A DNA stretch of 64,000 nucleotides from Peribacillus deserti (lineage in GTDB: Bacteria > Bacillota > Bacilli > Bacillales > DSM-1321). Position 1 is the stretch's first letter. Each line of letters opens with the position of its first letter. The notes below the pieces were generated by a model, which did no database searches, had not been told where the DNA came from, and saw only the letters and a list, made by a program, of their open reading frames with translations. Positions 19,220 through 26,314 of this stretch are shown piece by piece. Location: NCBI RefSeq assembly GCF_016909175.1, contig NZ_JAFBFI010000017.1, positions 52,976 through 116,975 on the forward strand. Direction: 5' to 3'. The position numbers were made by a program, and so were the translations under genes.

Positions 19220-19591
19220 ATGACAAGAATACCTGAAGAGGATCGAGACATCATTGAAAATGAAATTTATCTGCCGATGGTGCTTACTATCTTAAATAGG
19301 GATTTACATGTTTTTGGACAGAGCCCGTTTAAATTAAAACGCCCGTACTTAGACCTCGTGGAAGAAACGATGAAGATTGTACAGACAGACTTAAAGAAAA
19401 CAAGGCTGTATTTGAGGAAGGAAAATATAAAAGTCAGTGAAATCAAGAGGGATGAAGCTTTTACTATGTACTTGTTCATGTATAAGGGATATGAAGAACA
19501 CCACAATTACTTTAACCCCCGCCTGCGAAACAAAGTGGAAGAGTTAATGGCTTATTACTTGTTTAAAAGATTTCATTCCCATTCGAACTGA
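19220..19591 (+). CDS. yhjD: YhjD family protein (unknown function)
   Basis: A 123-residue soluble protein (MTRIPEEDRDIIENEIYLP, then FKLKRPYLDLVEETM and YYLFKRFHSHSN). B. subtilis YhjD is of similar length and is likewise next to yhjE. ATG 19220 follows TGGAGG with a slightly long 10 bp gap; the in-frame TTG at 19193 is unlikely. A TATAAT at 19170-19175 could be its -10, but no good -35 is visible. Function is unknown. Confidence 0.75.
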   Translation: MTRIPEEDRDIIENEIYLPMVLTILNRDLHVFGQSPFKLKRPYLDLVEETMKIVQTDLKKTRLYLRKENIKVSEIKRDEAFTMYLFMYKGYEEHHNYFNPRLRNKVEELMAYYLFKRFHSHSN

Positions 19592-19791
19592 ATTCACTTC
19601 CATGGAAGCATGCCTTGATGTTTATTGGAGGCGGCAGGAGAAAGCTGTCATGCTTCCGCTTCAGATTTGTTAAACATGCGTATAAACAGGGGATGTGTTT
19701 GCGGAATTTTATTTACTTGCTGGATTATGGCCGATTGTTAAAAATTGCAGGATTCCCTCAATCATTTCAGCATATTCCAGACTGCGTAAGT

Positions 19792-20190
19792 TTAATGGCG
19801 CTTATTCATTAAAAAATAATTGGCTTTTAAATCCGAAGCTTCTCCTGCAGAATTTGTAAATAAATACATAGATTTTCTCTGGGTTTCTTCAATCCTTTGA
19901 ATCAGCTTTGTACGAAGCATTGCAGTACGGAACATCTGGCTTTCAAAAGAGGAAAATGAAATAGGAATCGTTATCTGCTTTTTATTTCTAAACGTAACCA
20001 CTGTCTCTCCCTTTTCTGTCCGCTGGTAGAAATCTACATGTTCATGAGAAATCCATATACAGTCTTCTCTCCCGGGAGAATTAGTAGGAAAGACAAAGAT
20101 GTTGCTTGTCGGATCAATCGTAATTGGAAGCTTATGAGTGATTCCGATCAGCTGCCGGGTGCCGTCCTTTCTCCCTTCGTAGCTGCTTCC
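19792..20190 (-). pseudogene. comK: comK, 3' part (residues 59-190), split by insertion
   Basis: Translating the minus strand from 20190 gives GSSYEGRKDGTRQLIGITHK, then ITIDPTSNIFVFPT, CIWISHEHV and FRTAMLRTKLIQRIEE, which is clearly the C-terminal two-thirds of ComK, the competence transcription factor. It has no start of its own. Upstream, ComK similarity stops exactly at codon Gly59. The missing N-terminal 58 codons are at 25326-25499 in the same orientation. The two parts fit without a gap or overlap to 190 residues (B. subtilis ComK 192). The stop codon and reading frame are intact, so the split may be fairly recent or reversible. Confidence 0.92.
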
Positions 20191-20203
20191 AAAATGTAGT
20201 GTA

Positions 20204-20255
20204 GTGTTATCCTAAGCTAAAATAAAAATTTCAGCCTAGGGTAACACCTTTTTTT
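20204..20255 (+). terminator. Hairpin with T-run at left end of the comK insertion
   Basis: GTGTTATCCTAAGCT (20204-20218) pairs, with three mismatches, with AGCCTAGGGTAACAC (20233-20247) over an AT-rich loop and is followed by CTTTTTTT. It lies 13 bp inside the junction. It may insulate the insert from comK or be part of the element end. The remaining 200 bp to the next gene holds nothing recognisable. Confidence 0.5.
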
Positions 20256-20462
20256 GAGATGAAAATGGCTGTTTTGTACCTTTTAAAACACTTACAGAAA
20301 ATCATCCTTTCACATTAAACTGTCTTTACCAAAAAGGATTAATTATGTTCCTTTATGGTCTCTTAAACTGCTTATAATTCTTATGATATACAACAACTAG
20401 TATCGATTATTTGCTACTTGGAAAACTAACTATAAAAAATTCACTCTCAGAGGTGGTATTTT

Positions 20463-20894
20463 ATGATTAAAAAGTTAGTTGTTTTCCCTTTATTTATATC
20501 GCTAATCTTTTCATTTCAACCTGCTATCAAAGCAGAAGATATTAATACCATTCAAGATTCTAGGGAGCTTCAGTATCAAGATACATTAATGCTTTTATTA
20601 CCCATTGAACATTCAATTAAGGAATACTACTCAAAAATATTAACTATAGATCCTACTGTTTATCCCTATGAAATTAAAGTGAGACAAGTTCAGAGAGTTG
20701 GCGGTTTACGTTCATTTCACTTTTTATATACACTAGAAGTAGTACCGACAGTAGGTCCCCATCTTTCAGTGGGTAAAGATTATTTAGTATATGAAATTGA
20801 ACCCACAATACCAAATTCAGTTAAACTTATTAAGTTTGAACACGTAAAAACTTACGATCTTCCACCTAACTGGAAACACGTTATAAGGCAATAA
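20463..20894 (+). CDS. Secreted DUF3888-like protein
   Basis: A 143-residue protein with a signal peptide (MIKKLVVFPLFISLIFSF, cleavage near AIKAED). The mature part carries QDTLMLLLPIEHSIKEYY, DPTVYPYEIKV and VGPHLSVGKDYLVYEI, a pattern I associate with DUF3888, small secreted Bacillus proteins of unknown function. The start has an AGAGGTGG ribosome site. It lies within the comK insertion, so it is probably horizontally acquired. Confidence 0.65.
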   Translation: MIKKLVVFPLFISLIFSFQPAIKAEDINTIQDSRELQYQDTLMLLLPIEHSIKEYYSKILTIDPTVYPYEIKVRQVQRVGGLRSFHFLYTLEVVPTVGPHLSVGKDYLVYEIEPTIPNSVKLIKFEHVKTYDLPPNWKHVIRQ

Positions 20895-20980
20895 TTAATT
20901 GCACATAAGCGAGAATATACACTTTCCTTTTTCAGCTACCCTACCCAGTAGCCTTGAAGTACCCTCGAATACCTAATGCT

Positions 20981-21598
20981 TTAATCTTGATCTGGTGTCG
21001 GTGTCGGTAGATTATCCCGATGTTCATTACTTTCAATCAAATAATGATCATAATAAATTTGAATGTTGCTGCTAGAGTAATTCCTACTATTCCATAAAAG
21101 AAGACAAAGTATAAAAACCACTACAAAATAACTCCAAGACCATACTTCATGTAAATGTCTACCCAAATTGACACTTAAAATAATTAGTGCTGTTATCCCT
21201 AGACTAACAGTGACACCGCCAAGTTCATGCTTTCTGGATAGTAAGTATTGATATCTTTCCTTCTTCTTTTTTCCTATTTCATCAAAGAAGAAGATTTCAT
21301 CTATATTGATTTCATTAATAAAATATTGATTCCAGCTGCCTTTCTTCCTAAACCTATCTATTTTCCTTAATAACTTCCTTCTTGGGAGCACCCAAAATAA
21401 AGAATGGTGTATTTGATTTAATAAGTATCCCAGCGGCACTCCTATAAGTGTAAGGAATGCTCCTATAGCCACTGTATTTTTAGAAGTTAAAATATTTGAA
21501 AGACCTTCAAAAGCAAAAGAAATAAATGGACCAAGCATCATTATCATAATCCATCCAGGAATCCCCCATCTTACTAGATGTTTTGTATCAAAATTCAT
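20981..21598 (-). CDS. Hypothetical membrane protein
   Basis: A 205-residue protein I do not recognise. Hydrophobic segments lie near residues 10-32, 42-62, 130-147 and 152-168. A basic cytosolic loop (LPRRKLLRKIDRFRKKG) separates the two pairs of segments, and the tail is short and hydrophilic (PTPTPDQD). It lies within the comK insertion, facing the secreted DUF3888-like gene. It could be an immunity or envelope protein, but nothing in the sequence proves a role. Confidence 0.55.
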   Translation of the reverse strand: MNFDTKHLVRWGIPGWIMIMMLGPFISFAFEGLSNILTSKNTVAIGAFLTLIGVPLGYLLNQIHHSLFWVLPRRKLLRKIDRFRKKGSWNQYFINEINIDEIFFFDEIGKKKKERYQYLLSRKHELGGVTVSLGITALIILSVNLGRHLHEVWSWSYFVVVFILCLLLWNSRNYSSSNIQIYYDHYLIESNEHRDNLPTPTPDQD

Positions 21599-21756
21599 AT
21601 AGTATCACACCTCTCTAACCTTTAAAGATTCGATAACACTTTTGCCCGTTTACTATATGCACATCCTAATCACTCCTGTAGTCTAATCAATAAGTGATTT
21701 AATTCGCTTTAAGGATGCTATTTACCTTCTTTTTACAATTCCATAAGTGAACTCAA

Positions 21757-21779
21757 ATAAAAAAGCTGCCGAAGCAGCC
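21757..21779 (-). terminator. Terminator downstream of the 21.8-22.4 kb gene
   Basis: On the minus strand GCTGC-TTCG-GCAGC (21765-21778) is followed by TTTTTT and then ATTT. It is 40 bp past the stop codon of the secreted hypothetical gene. Confidence 0.75.
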
Positions 21780-21785
21780 ACTTTT

Positions 21786-21804
21786 AACGAACGCACCCGT
21801 TAGT
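21786..21804. repeat. Palindromic motif, copy 1 (AACGAACGCACCCGTTAGT)
   Basis: It is nearly identical to the motif at 22584-22603, which is a perfect 8 bp palindrome around CACC. Both copies lie just beyond a minus-strand gene's terminator region inside the comK insertion. Confidence 0.55.
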
Positions 21805-21818
21805 GAAGAAGAATACCT

Positions 21819-22376
21819 TTATTGTGATTTATAATCAATTGAATTAGCAATTTCGACTAATATATCGGGGGTGACCTTCTTAGATACCCTTTTATCAATC
21901 CCAAACATATATTGCCAATTATCTTTTTCAAAAACTAAAAAATTAAATATTTGATGTTCAAAATAAATGGCTTTCTCTCCATTATTTAGTGTAAAGACTT
22001 TCTGACTACCTCTATCCTTAAAATCAAATTTATTCTTCAAAGGTCGAACAGTAATTGTGAAGTGATTTTCTGGTAATTTGTCACTCATAAAGTGTACATC
22101 TAAAGAATCGTTGATGTCATATTTCTTATCTTCTTCAAATCTCCCTACTTGAAGAGTAAAAGCTAGGGATGGCATTTTCAATGGCAATGTTAAATCTTTC
22201 TTTAAATGATTTTCATATTCCTTTACGGCTTCTTCAACAGATTTATATCCAATTTGAGTATACATTTCCTCAAGAGACGGGGGTGTATCGTTTGTGTTAG
22301 CATACACTGCATTATTAACTGGTATAGAAAAAGTAATAAAGATTTTTAAAAGTACAAAAAAAGTATTTTTATTCAT
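21819..22376 (-). CDS. Hypothetical secreted protein
   Basis: A 185-residue protein with an N-terminal signal sequence (MNKNTFFVLLKIFITFSIP, then NAVYANTND). The mature chain contains EEMYTQIGYKSVEEAVKEYE and a later region rich in charged strands (FEDKKYDINDSLD, FDFKDRGSQKVFTLNNGEKA), suggesting a small extracellular beta-rich domain. I do not recognise the family. It has its own terminator. It lies inside the comK insertion, with low GC. Confidence 0.55.
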   Translation of the reverse strand: MNKNTFFVLLKIFITFSIPVNNAVYANTNDTPPSLEEMYTQIGYKSVEEAVKEYENHLKKDLTLPLKMPSLAFTLQVGRFEEDKKYDINDSLDVHFMSDKLPENHFTITVRPLKNKFDFKDRGSQKVFTLNNGEKAIYFEHQIFNFLVFEKDNWQYMFGIDKRVSKKVTPDILVEIANSIDYKSQ

Positions 22377-22479
22377 TATCCACGCACCTTAGACCTATTT
22401 ACTCAATATTCTTCCCCATTAATACAGAAGAATATTTAGTGAGTTATCTTCAATTATTCTTCACCTTTACTTACAAAAA

Positions 22480-22504
22480 CAACAAAGTTTATGAAAATAG
22501 CCTT
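22480..22504. repeat. Solitary copy of a 25 bp repeat end
   Basis: CAACAAAGTTTATGAAAATAGCCTT differs at only three positions from 28591-28615, the right end of the structured repeat at 28.4-28.6 kb. It suggests that a related repeat or its terminus was once present here. Confidence 0.5.
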
Positions 22505-22540
22505 TTATTTTGGCTCTGTTAAATTCTATTTTGGAGCATA

Positions 22541-22568
22541 TAAAAAAGACTGCTCTTTTGCAGTCTTT
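22541..22568 (-). terminator. Terminator downstream of the IS110 transposase
   Basis: AAAGACTGC (22545-22553) pairs with GCAGTCTTT (22560-22568) around a 6 nt loop. On the minus strand a run of six Ts follows, about 106 bp after the transposase stop. It may be the transposase terminator or belong to the flanking DNA. Confidence 0.7.
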
Positions 22569-22583
22569 GCTTGTTTCTAAAGG

Positions 22584-22603
22584 AACTAACGCACCCGTTA
22601 GTT
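22584..22603. repeat. Palindromic motif, copy 2 (perfect)
   Basis: AACTAACG-CACC-CGTTAGTT is a perfect inverted repeat of 8 bp arms. Copy 1 at 21786 has one changed base in the left arm. A role as protein site or RNA hairpin is unknown. Confidence 0.6.
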
Positions 22604-22674
22604 GAAGTACAAAGTTTCATAAGTCTTCGTCCGAGGCTGCTTTAACACCGTTAACCTAATATGATAATCCATTC

Positions 22675-24159
22675 TTATGTCTCTTCTAATTCAATATCGT
22701 CAGATGTGGAACCACCTGCTAATCTTAATGCTCCTTCATAAAACTGCTCCGAATCAATCTCTTTGGTTCTTTTATCATAGATTGAGTCCCAAGGAATACC
22801 TGCTGCTAATGCGTGTGCCTTAGGGTCGTATTTTTGACCGTTTTTAAGCATTGTATAAAGGATTTTGGCTATCTTACCACACATATGTCCAATTGCTGTT
22901 TTTCCGTTCATATTACGGTCCTTCAAACGGTGAAAATAGACACTAAATACAGAGGGCTGAGATTTAGTCGCAATTATTATCATCGCCATTTGGTAGAGTA
23001 CACGACGAGCATCTCGAACGCCACTGAATGTCATTCTTGCTCCTTTTACTGATATACCCGATTGTTTGTTTTCCGCCGAAACACCGAGGTACTTTTTAAA
23101 TTGCTTATATGTATTAAAGCGTTCCACATCACCTATTGCTCCAATAAGAGTACAAGCCCAGACATCACTCATAAAAGGAAAAGTAAACAATAACTCGGTA
23201 TAGGGATGAGGTTTAGTGCCTTTGTCAGGATTTCCGTGAAGCAATTCCTTGATATACTCATCAATCCCTTTAATACTTTCTTCAATCCGTAAAGCTTCAT
23301 CGATAACCCACATTTGTCTTCCAACTAAGTGTGGTACGTTTGTACCTATGGAATTAGGTACAACTTCGGCTAGTGCTTGAGAAGCTTTTGTAGCTACCTT
23401 CTTTGCTCCTGCTTCAATCATTGCTTTACGAATATTCTCTTGTGATTGATTCTTTAAATCTTGCCCTGTAGGATACTTTAAAACAAATTTCATAACAGAA
23501 ATTGAACCGAGATTTTTAAATGCTACACCCAGGTCCGGATGTGTAACGGTTAATAGTTGTTGAACCTGGTTTTTTCGACGTGTCAATTGAGTATTCATTA
23601 ACCACCGGTCACGGGTTACGGTACGAAAAATGGACTGCGCTACAGAGGCAGGTTTAAGGAGACTAACTCCTTTCATGCTAGGATGTAAAATCTTGTGCCA
23701 ACCCATATAAGCCATAACTCTTGCATCTACTGAGTCCGATTTTTCAGTGATACCCAAAGTTTTTTCACGGAAGTCTTTTACTGCCGAATTTTCCACCAAA
23801 TAGACTTCATATTTTTCTTGTAAAAGCACTTGCTGAACCAGATATGAATAATGACCACCTGTGGGCTCTAAAAGTATGAGGAATTCATCCTTTTTGGATC
23901 CAGTTATTTCTTCAGTATGTTTTAATGCTTGAAGGAACCCTGCTAATCCTACGCTATTTGCGTTGAACTTCATTGTTTTAGAACGCTTCCATTCAACCCC
24001 TTTTGGGTCGGTAAAAGCTTGAAATGGGATACAAGCTGCAACGTGAAACTTTGCTCCTATATCAACGCCAACAAAGAATTGATACATTTTTCTAGTAATC
24101 TTTTTTTCTTCTTTTTCAGGTTCTACAAAGCTAAATGGTACTATTGGTTTTCCACTCAT
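22675..24159 (-). CDS. IS110-family transposase (DEDD recombinase)
   Basis: A 494-residue transposase. The RuvC-like DEDD domain shows as FVGVDIGAKFHVAAC (first Asp), LILLEPTGGHYSYL (Glu) and EKSDSVDARVMAYMG (last two Asp). The C-terminal Tnp domain has LIGAIGDVERFNTYKQFKKY and the serine region SAENKQSGISVKGARMTFSG. Members act with an element-encoded bridge RNA that pairs with target and donor DNA. It is longer than the usual 320-460 residues. The ORF looks intact with a GGAGG ribosome site. Confidence 0.9.
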   Translation of the reverse strand: MSGKPIVPFSFVEPEKEEKKITRKMYQFFVGVDIGAKFHVAACIPFQAFTDPKGVEWKRSKTMKFNANSVGLAGFLQALKHTEEITGSKKDEFLILLEPTGGHYSYLVQQVLLQEKYEVYLVENSAVKDFREKTLGITEKSDSVDARVMAYMGWHKILHPSMKGVSLLKPASVAQSIFRTVTRDRWLMNTQLTRRKNQVQQLLTVTHPDLGVAFKNLGSISVMKFVLKYPTGQDLKNQSQENIRKAMIEAGAKKVATKASQALAEVVPNSIGTNVPHLVGRQMWVIDEALRIEESIKGIDEYIKELLHGNPDKGTKPHPYTELLFTFPFMSDVWACTLIGAIGDVERFNTYKQFKKYLGVSAENKQSGISVKGARMTFSGVRDARRVLYQMAMIIIATKSQPSVFSVYFHRLKDRNMNGKTAIGHMCGKIAKILYTMLKNGQKYDPKAHALAAGIPWDSIYDKRTKEIDSEQFYEGALRLAGGSTSDDIELEET

Positions 24160-24164
24160 TTTAA

Positions 24165-24545
24165 AGCCTCCATAACGATATATAACATCCGACTGTCCAA
24201 TTTTCTATTAGAGCTTAATGCCCAATGTAGTATGTCAGGACTATAACGTCAGATGGAAAATCCCACATTTTGTAAAGAGGTCTAGCGAAAACTAGCCCCA
24301 AATTGTCAAAAGGTTTCAATCGTTAAATATAAAGCTATATTAAGTATCTTTTACGCTTTAATATAGTCTTTAAAACTCTTAAAAAATAAAATTCGTTCTA
24401 AAGTACGACTTTTCCTTCTTTTCTGTCAAAATAACTAAAATTTTTATTTATTTCTTGTTATAATAATACTGTGCAGTGACCTTTTAAGGTGTTTCCGACC
24501 ACAATTGGATTGGGGCTAGTATTATTAATTCCTAGACCTCTTATA
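24165..24545 (-). ncRNA. Candidate IS110 non-coding end / bridge RNA region
   Basis: About 390 bp upstream of the transposase start is non-coding and structured. A 30 bp segment with GGTCTAG-CGAAAA-CTAGCCC (24273-24305) recurs in inverted orientation at 24502-24543 (GGGGCTAG...CTAGACC); each copy can form its own hairpin. In the IS110 group the bridge RNA is encoded in this upstream end (established knowledge), so this is the likely place (inference). The exact RNA ends, guide loops and IS ends cannot be set from one copy. Confidence 0.4.
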
Positions 24546-24559
24546 TTAATGTGGGGCAC

Positions 24560-25131
24560 TCCACTATAGTGCAAGGCTCTGCACACCCTCATTTAAGAAT
24601 TGAACTGGTTATTTTTAGCAATAACCTTTTTTTATTCATCATATCAGAACATACATTCTACTTTCAAGAAATAAAAAAAGACCCATTACTGAGCCTTTTC
24701 TTAGGTTTGCTAATGCTCCAAAATATTTTAAAGAGATACTACTTGTAAGTAGTTCCAACATTTAACAGAGGGCTGCACTAGCCATTATATTATATATTCT
24801 AAACATTCAATCGTCTATATATGTATGCCAATGCTCCAATATATTCACAAGAGTTACAGCTACTAAGCGTACCCACATTTTGGATACAGTTACATTGGCT
24901 ATTTCCATTATATGTAACAGGTGTGTATTTGTCCATAATTTCTAAAGGTTATTTATGGCTGTTAGTAAATAAAAAATCGTTAGCGATAGCTGTTTTCAGC
25001 TTACAATTGAGAAAGATTAGCAGAAGAGGGAGCTGAGAAGCTTCCTTTTGTGGTTTTCTGGGAGAAAAATTTTTTAATAAAAATTGAGCTGCCTTCAGAG
25101 AACGGACTCAATATTATGTACTTATAGATTT
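24560..25131. other. Gene-poor remnant DNA inside the comK insertion
   Basis: No convincing gene. Two related segments of about 45 bp occur at about 24707 and 24827 (both with AATGCTCCAA, then ATATT and AGAG and a similar remainder). Translated, they give FANAPKYFKEILLV and YANAPIYSQELQLL, so this may be the ruin of a protein-coding repeat. A 71-codon frame at 24821-25036 covers the second copy but has no ribosome site. Confidence 0.4.
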
Positions 25132-25132
25132 T

Positions 25133-25234
25133 CTACCCTTTGTTTAGTTCATTATTTTGTTTTCTAAGGTCCTCGATGCTAACGCATCTGTGGAACGCCT
25201 CCCGCTTTGGGCTACGTCCTCCTTCAAAAACCAT
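25133..25234 (-). pseudogene. Short ORF fragment, GC-richer than surroundings
   Basis: A 33-codon frame reads MVFEGGRSPKREAFHRCV and SIEDLRKQNNELNKG. The first half is notably GC-rich (CGCATCTGTGGAACGCCTCC on plus) in AT-rich DNA, and there is no ribosome site. It looks like a fragment of a repeat or mobile element, not a functional gene. I recall similar peptides as stray ORFs in Bacillaceae, but cannot verify this. Confidence 0.3.
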
Positions 25235-25325
25235 TTAACCATTACATAAATTCACTGATTTTAAACTCTTTCGCGTATAGTATGTAGTGTTTTGTTTTTA
25301 ATTAATTTATCGTTAAAGAACTATA

Positions 25326-25499
25326 GAAATATTCACAGCTTTTTTTTATAATATCCATAGGCTTAAACGGTGAAGTAAATTCTCCATTTACCTCAAGCAC
25401 ATGAGAGTATATTTTACTTCCATACTCCAAAGGCATCACTACTAATGTATACGGGTTGATTTCATATTCCTCAACTAAAGTCGATTTCAGGCTTGTCAT
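25326..25499 (-). pseudogene. comK: comK, 5' part (residues 1-58), split by insertion
   Basis: From ATG 25499, behind a strong AAAGGAG ribosome site, the frame reads MTSLKSTLVEEYEINPYTLV, then GSKIYSHVLEVNGEFTSPFK and IIKKSCEYF. This is the ComK N-terminal domain. After Phe58 the frame leaves ComK and stops after six foreign codons (YSSLTI N, stop at 25302). The rest of comK is at 19792-20190. The truncated peptide lacks most of the DNA-binding protein and is not expected to work. It is divergent from yhzC, as in B. subtilis. Confidence 0.92.
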
Positions 25500-25576
25500 A
25501 GCCTTCTCCTTTCTACATATCCAATTTATGGTATATATATGTATTTTTATCATATCACGATTCCTCAATATAGACT

Positions 25577-25610
25577 AAAATTATTTTTTGAAAATTTAAA
25601 ATTATTGTTT
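25577..25610. promoter_or_regulatory. ComK box in the comK-yhzC intergenic region
   Basis: Two AT-boxes, AAAA-TTATT-TTTT (25577-25589, perfect) and AAAA-TTATT-GTTT (25598-25610, one mismatch), are separated by 8 bp. An AAAA-N5-TTTT pair with an 8 bp gap is one of the known ComK box arrangements, and comK autoactivates its own promoter in B. subtilis. The site is intact although comK is interrupted. Confidence 0.6.
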
Positions 25611-25662
25611 AGTATTTCTCTAAAACCCCATATAATAAAAAAAAGGACCCGGGGTGATCTGG

Positions 25663-25902
25663 ATGAGTAAAAAAAATTCCTACACTGATTTAATGAAAAA
25701 AACAGTCATGGACCGCCAGAAGCACAACATAAATTACATGCAGAATTTATTTATAGAAATGCTCCTTAATGAAGTACTTCTCAGCCACTCTTTAGATAAA
25801 ATAAGCAGGCAGATTGACTCCGCCTTAGACAGCAAAGATCAAGCTTTATTTCATCAGCTTTCCACCGAAAAAACAGCGCTGTTAAAAAGGCTGGGTACGT
25901 AG
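25663..25902 (+). CDS. yhzC: IDEAL-domain protein YhzC
   Basis: A 79-residue protein with the IDEAL domain at about residues 28-75 (EMLLNEVLLSHSLDKISRQI, then DSKDQALFHQLS). The same short domain occurs in the ComK partner-type protein ComS/YpiB-related Bacillus proteins, but no role is proven for YhzC. ATG 25663 follows GGGGTGA; the in-frame GTG at 25654 overlaps that site. It sits beside comK, as in B. subtilis. Confidence 0.82.
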   Translation: MSKKNSYTDLMKKTVMDRQKHNINYMQNLFIEMLLNEVLLSHSLDKISRQIDSALDSKDQALFHQLSTEKTALLKRLGT

Positions 25903-25943
25903 TGAACGGCAGATTAACAAGAAACTTTCATAGCAGAAAATAA

Positions 25944-25980
25944 GGGATTTAAAGCTTCTCGAGCTTTAAATCCCCTTTAT
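25944..25980 (+). terminator. Terminator after yhzC
   Basis: A 13 bp stem pairs GGGATTTAAAGCT (25944-25956) with AGCTTTAAATCCC (25962-25974) over a 5 nt loop and is followed by CTTTATTT, 42 bp after the yhzC stop. Confidence 0.8.
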
Positions 25981-26060
25981 TTGCTGATTTGCCCTCAAAA
26001 ATTAATGTTTTTAACCAAGTCTGCTTTACTTTTTGACTATAGAAGTTTATACCAAAGACT

Positions 26061-26280
26061 TATGCTTCTGTTCTTCTCTTTTATGCTTAGCTTTTGGAAA
26101 TTTATGCTTAAGAACCCGGAAATTATGCTTAAGTTTTAAAATTATATGCTTATCTTTGCTTACCTTCACAATCTTATGCTGAAGGTACAGTCTAAATGCT
26201 TATTTATTAACCTTATCGCTTATTCTGGATCTTCAGATTTTGTTCTTTATATTAAAATTATTCGCTTATGATTTATACAT
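26061..26280 (+). repeat. Degenerate short-core array B (TATGCTTA)
   Basis: Core TATGCTT begins at 26061, 26082, 26103, 26124 and 26145, exactly 21 bp apart each time. Weaker copies follow at 26175, 26195 and 26215 (20 bp steps) and one more near 26272. Spacer sequences are not conserved apart from AAG after several cores. Stop codons in all frames rule out coding. It fills the gap between the convergent genes yhzC and yhfN. Confidence 0.8.
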
Positions 26281-26314
26281 AGTTGTCAGCAGCACAAATC
26301 CGGCTCAGGCCCCA

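Larger units (their letters stand above)
20191..25325. mobile_element. 5.1 kb insertion inside comK (remnant mobile element with IS110 copy)
   Basis: The junctions are defined by comK itself: coding similarity ends at 20190 on one side and resumes at 25326 on the other. A short AAAT (20192-20195 and 25327-25330) is common to both junctions and could be a 4 bp core or target duplication. The insert holds three small hypothetical genes, an IS110 transposase and about 1 kb of decayed DNA. No serine or tyrosine integrase is seen, so it looks like a deletion derivative of a larger element. Listeria prophages of the A118 group also integrate in comK. Confidence 0.85.

Noticed and set aside
20188..25328. 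A118-type GGA integration core in comK
   Set aside because: The Gly codon GGA is present only at the 3' part of comK; the 5' part ends in TTC followed by TATAG. Any shared core is AAAT (ATTT), not GGA.
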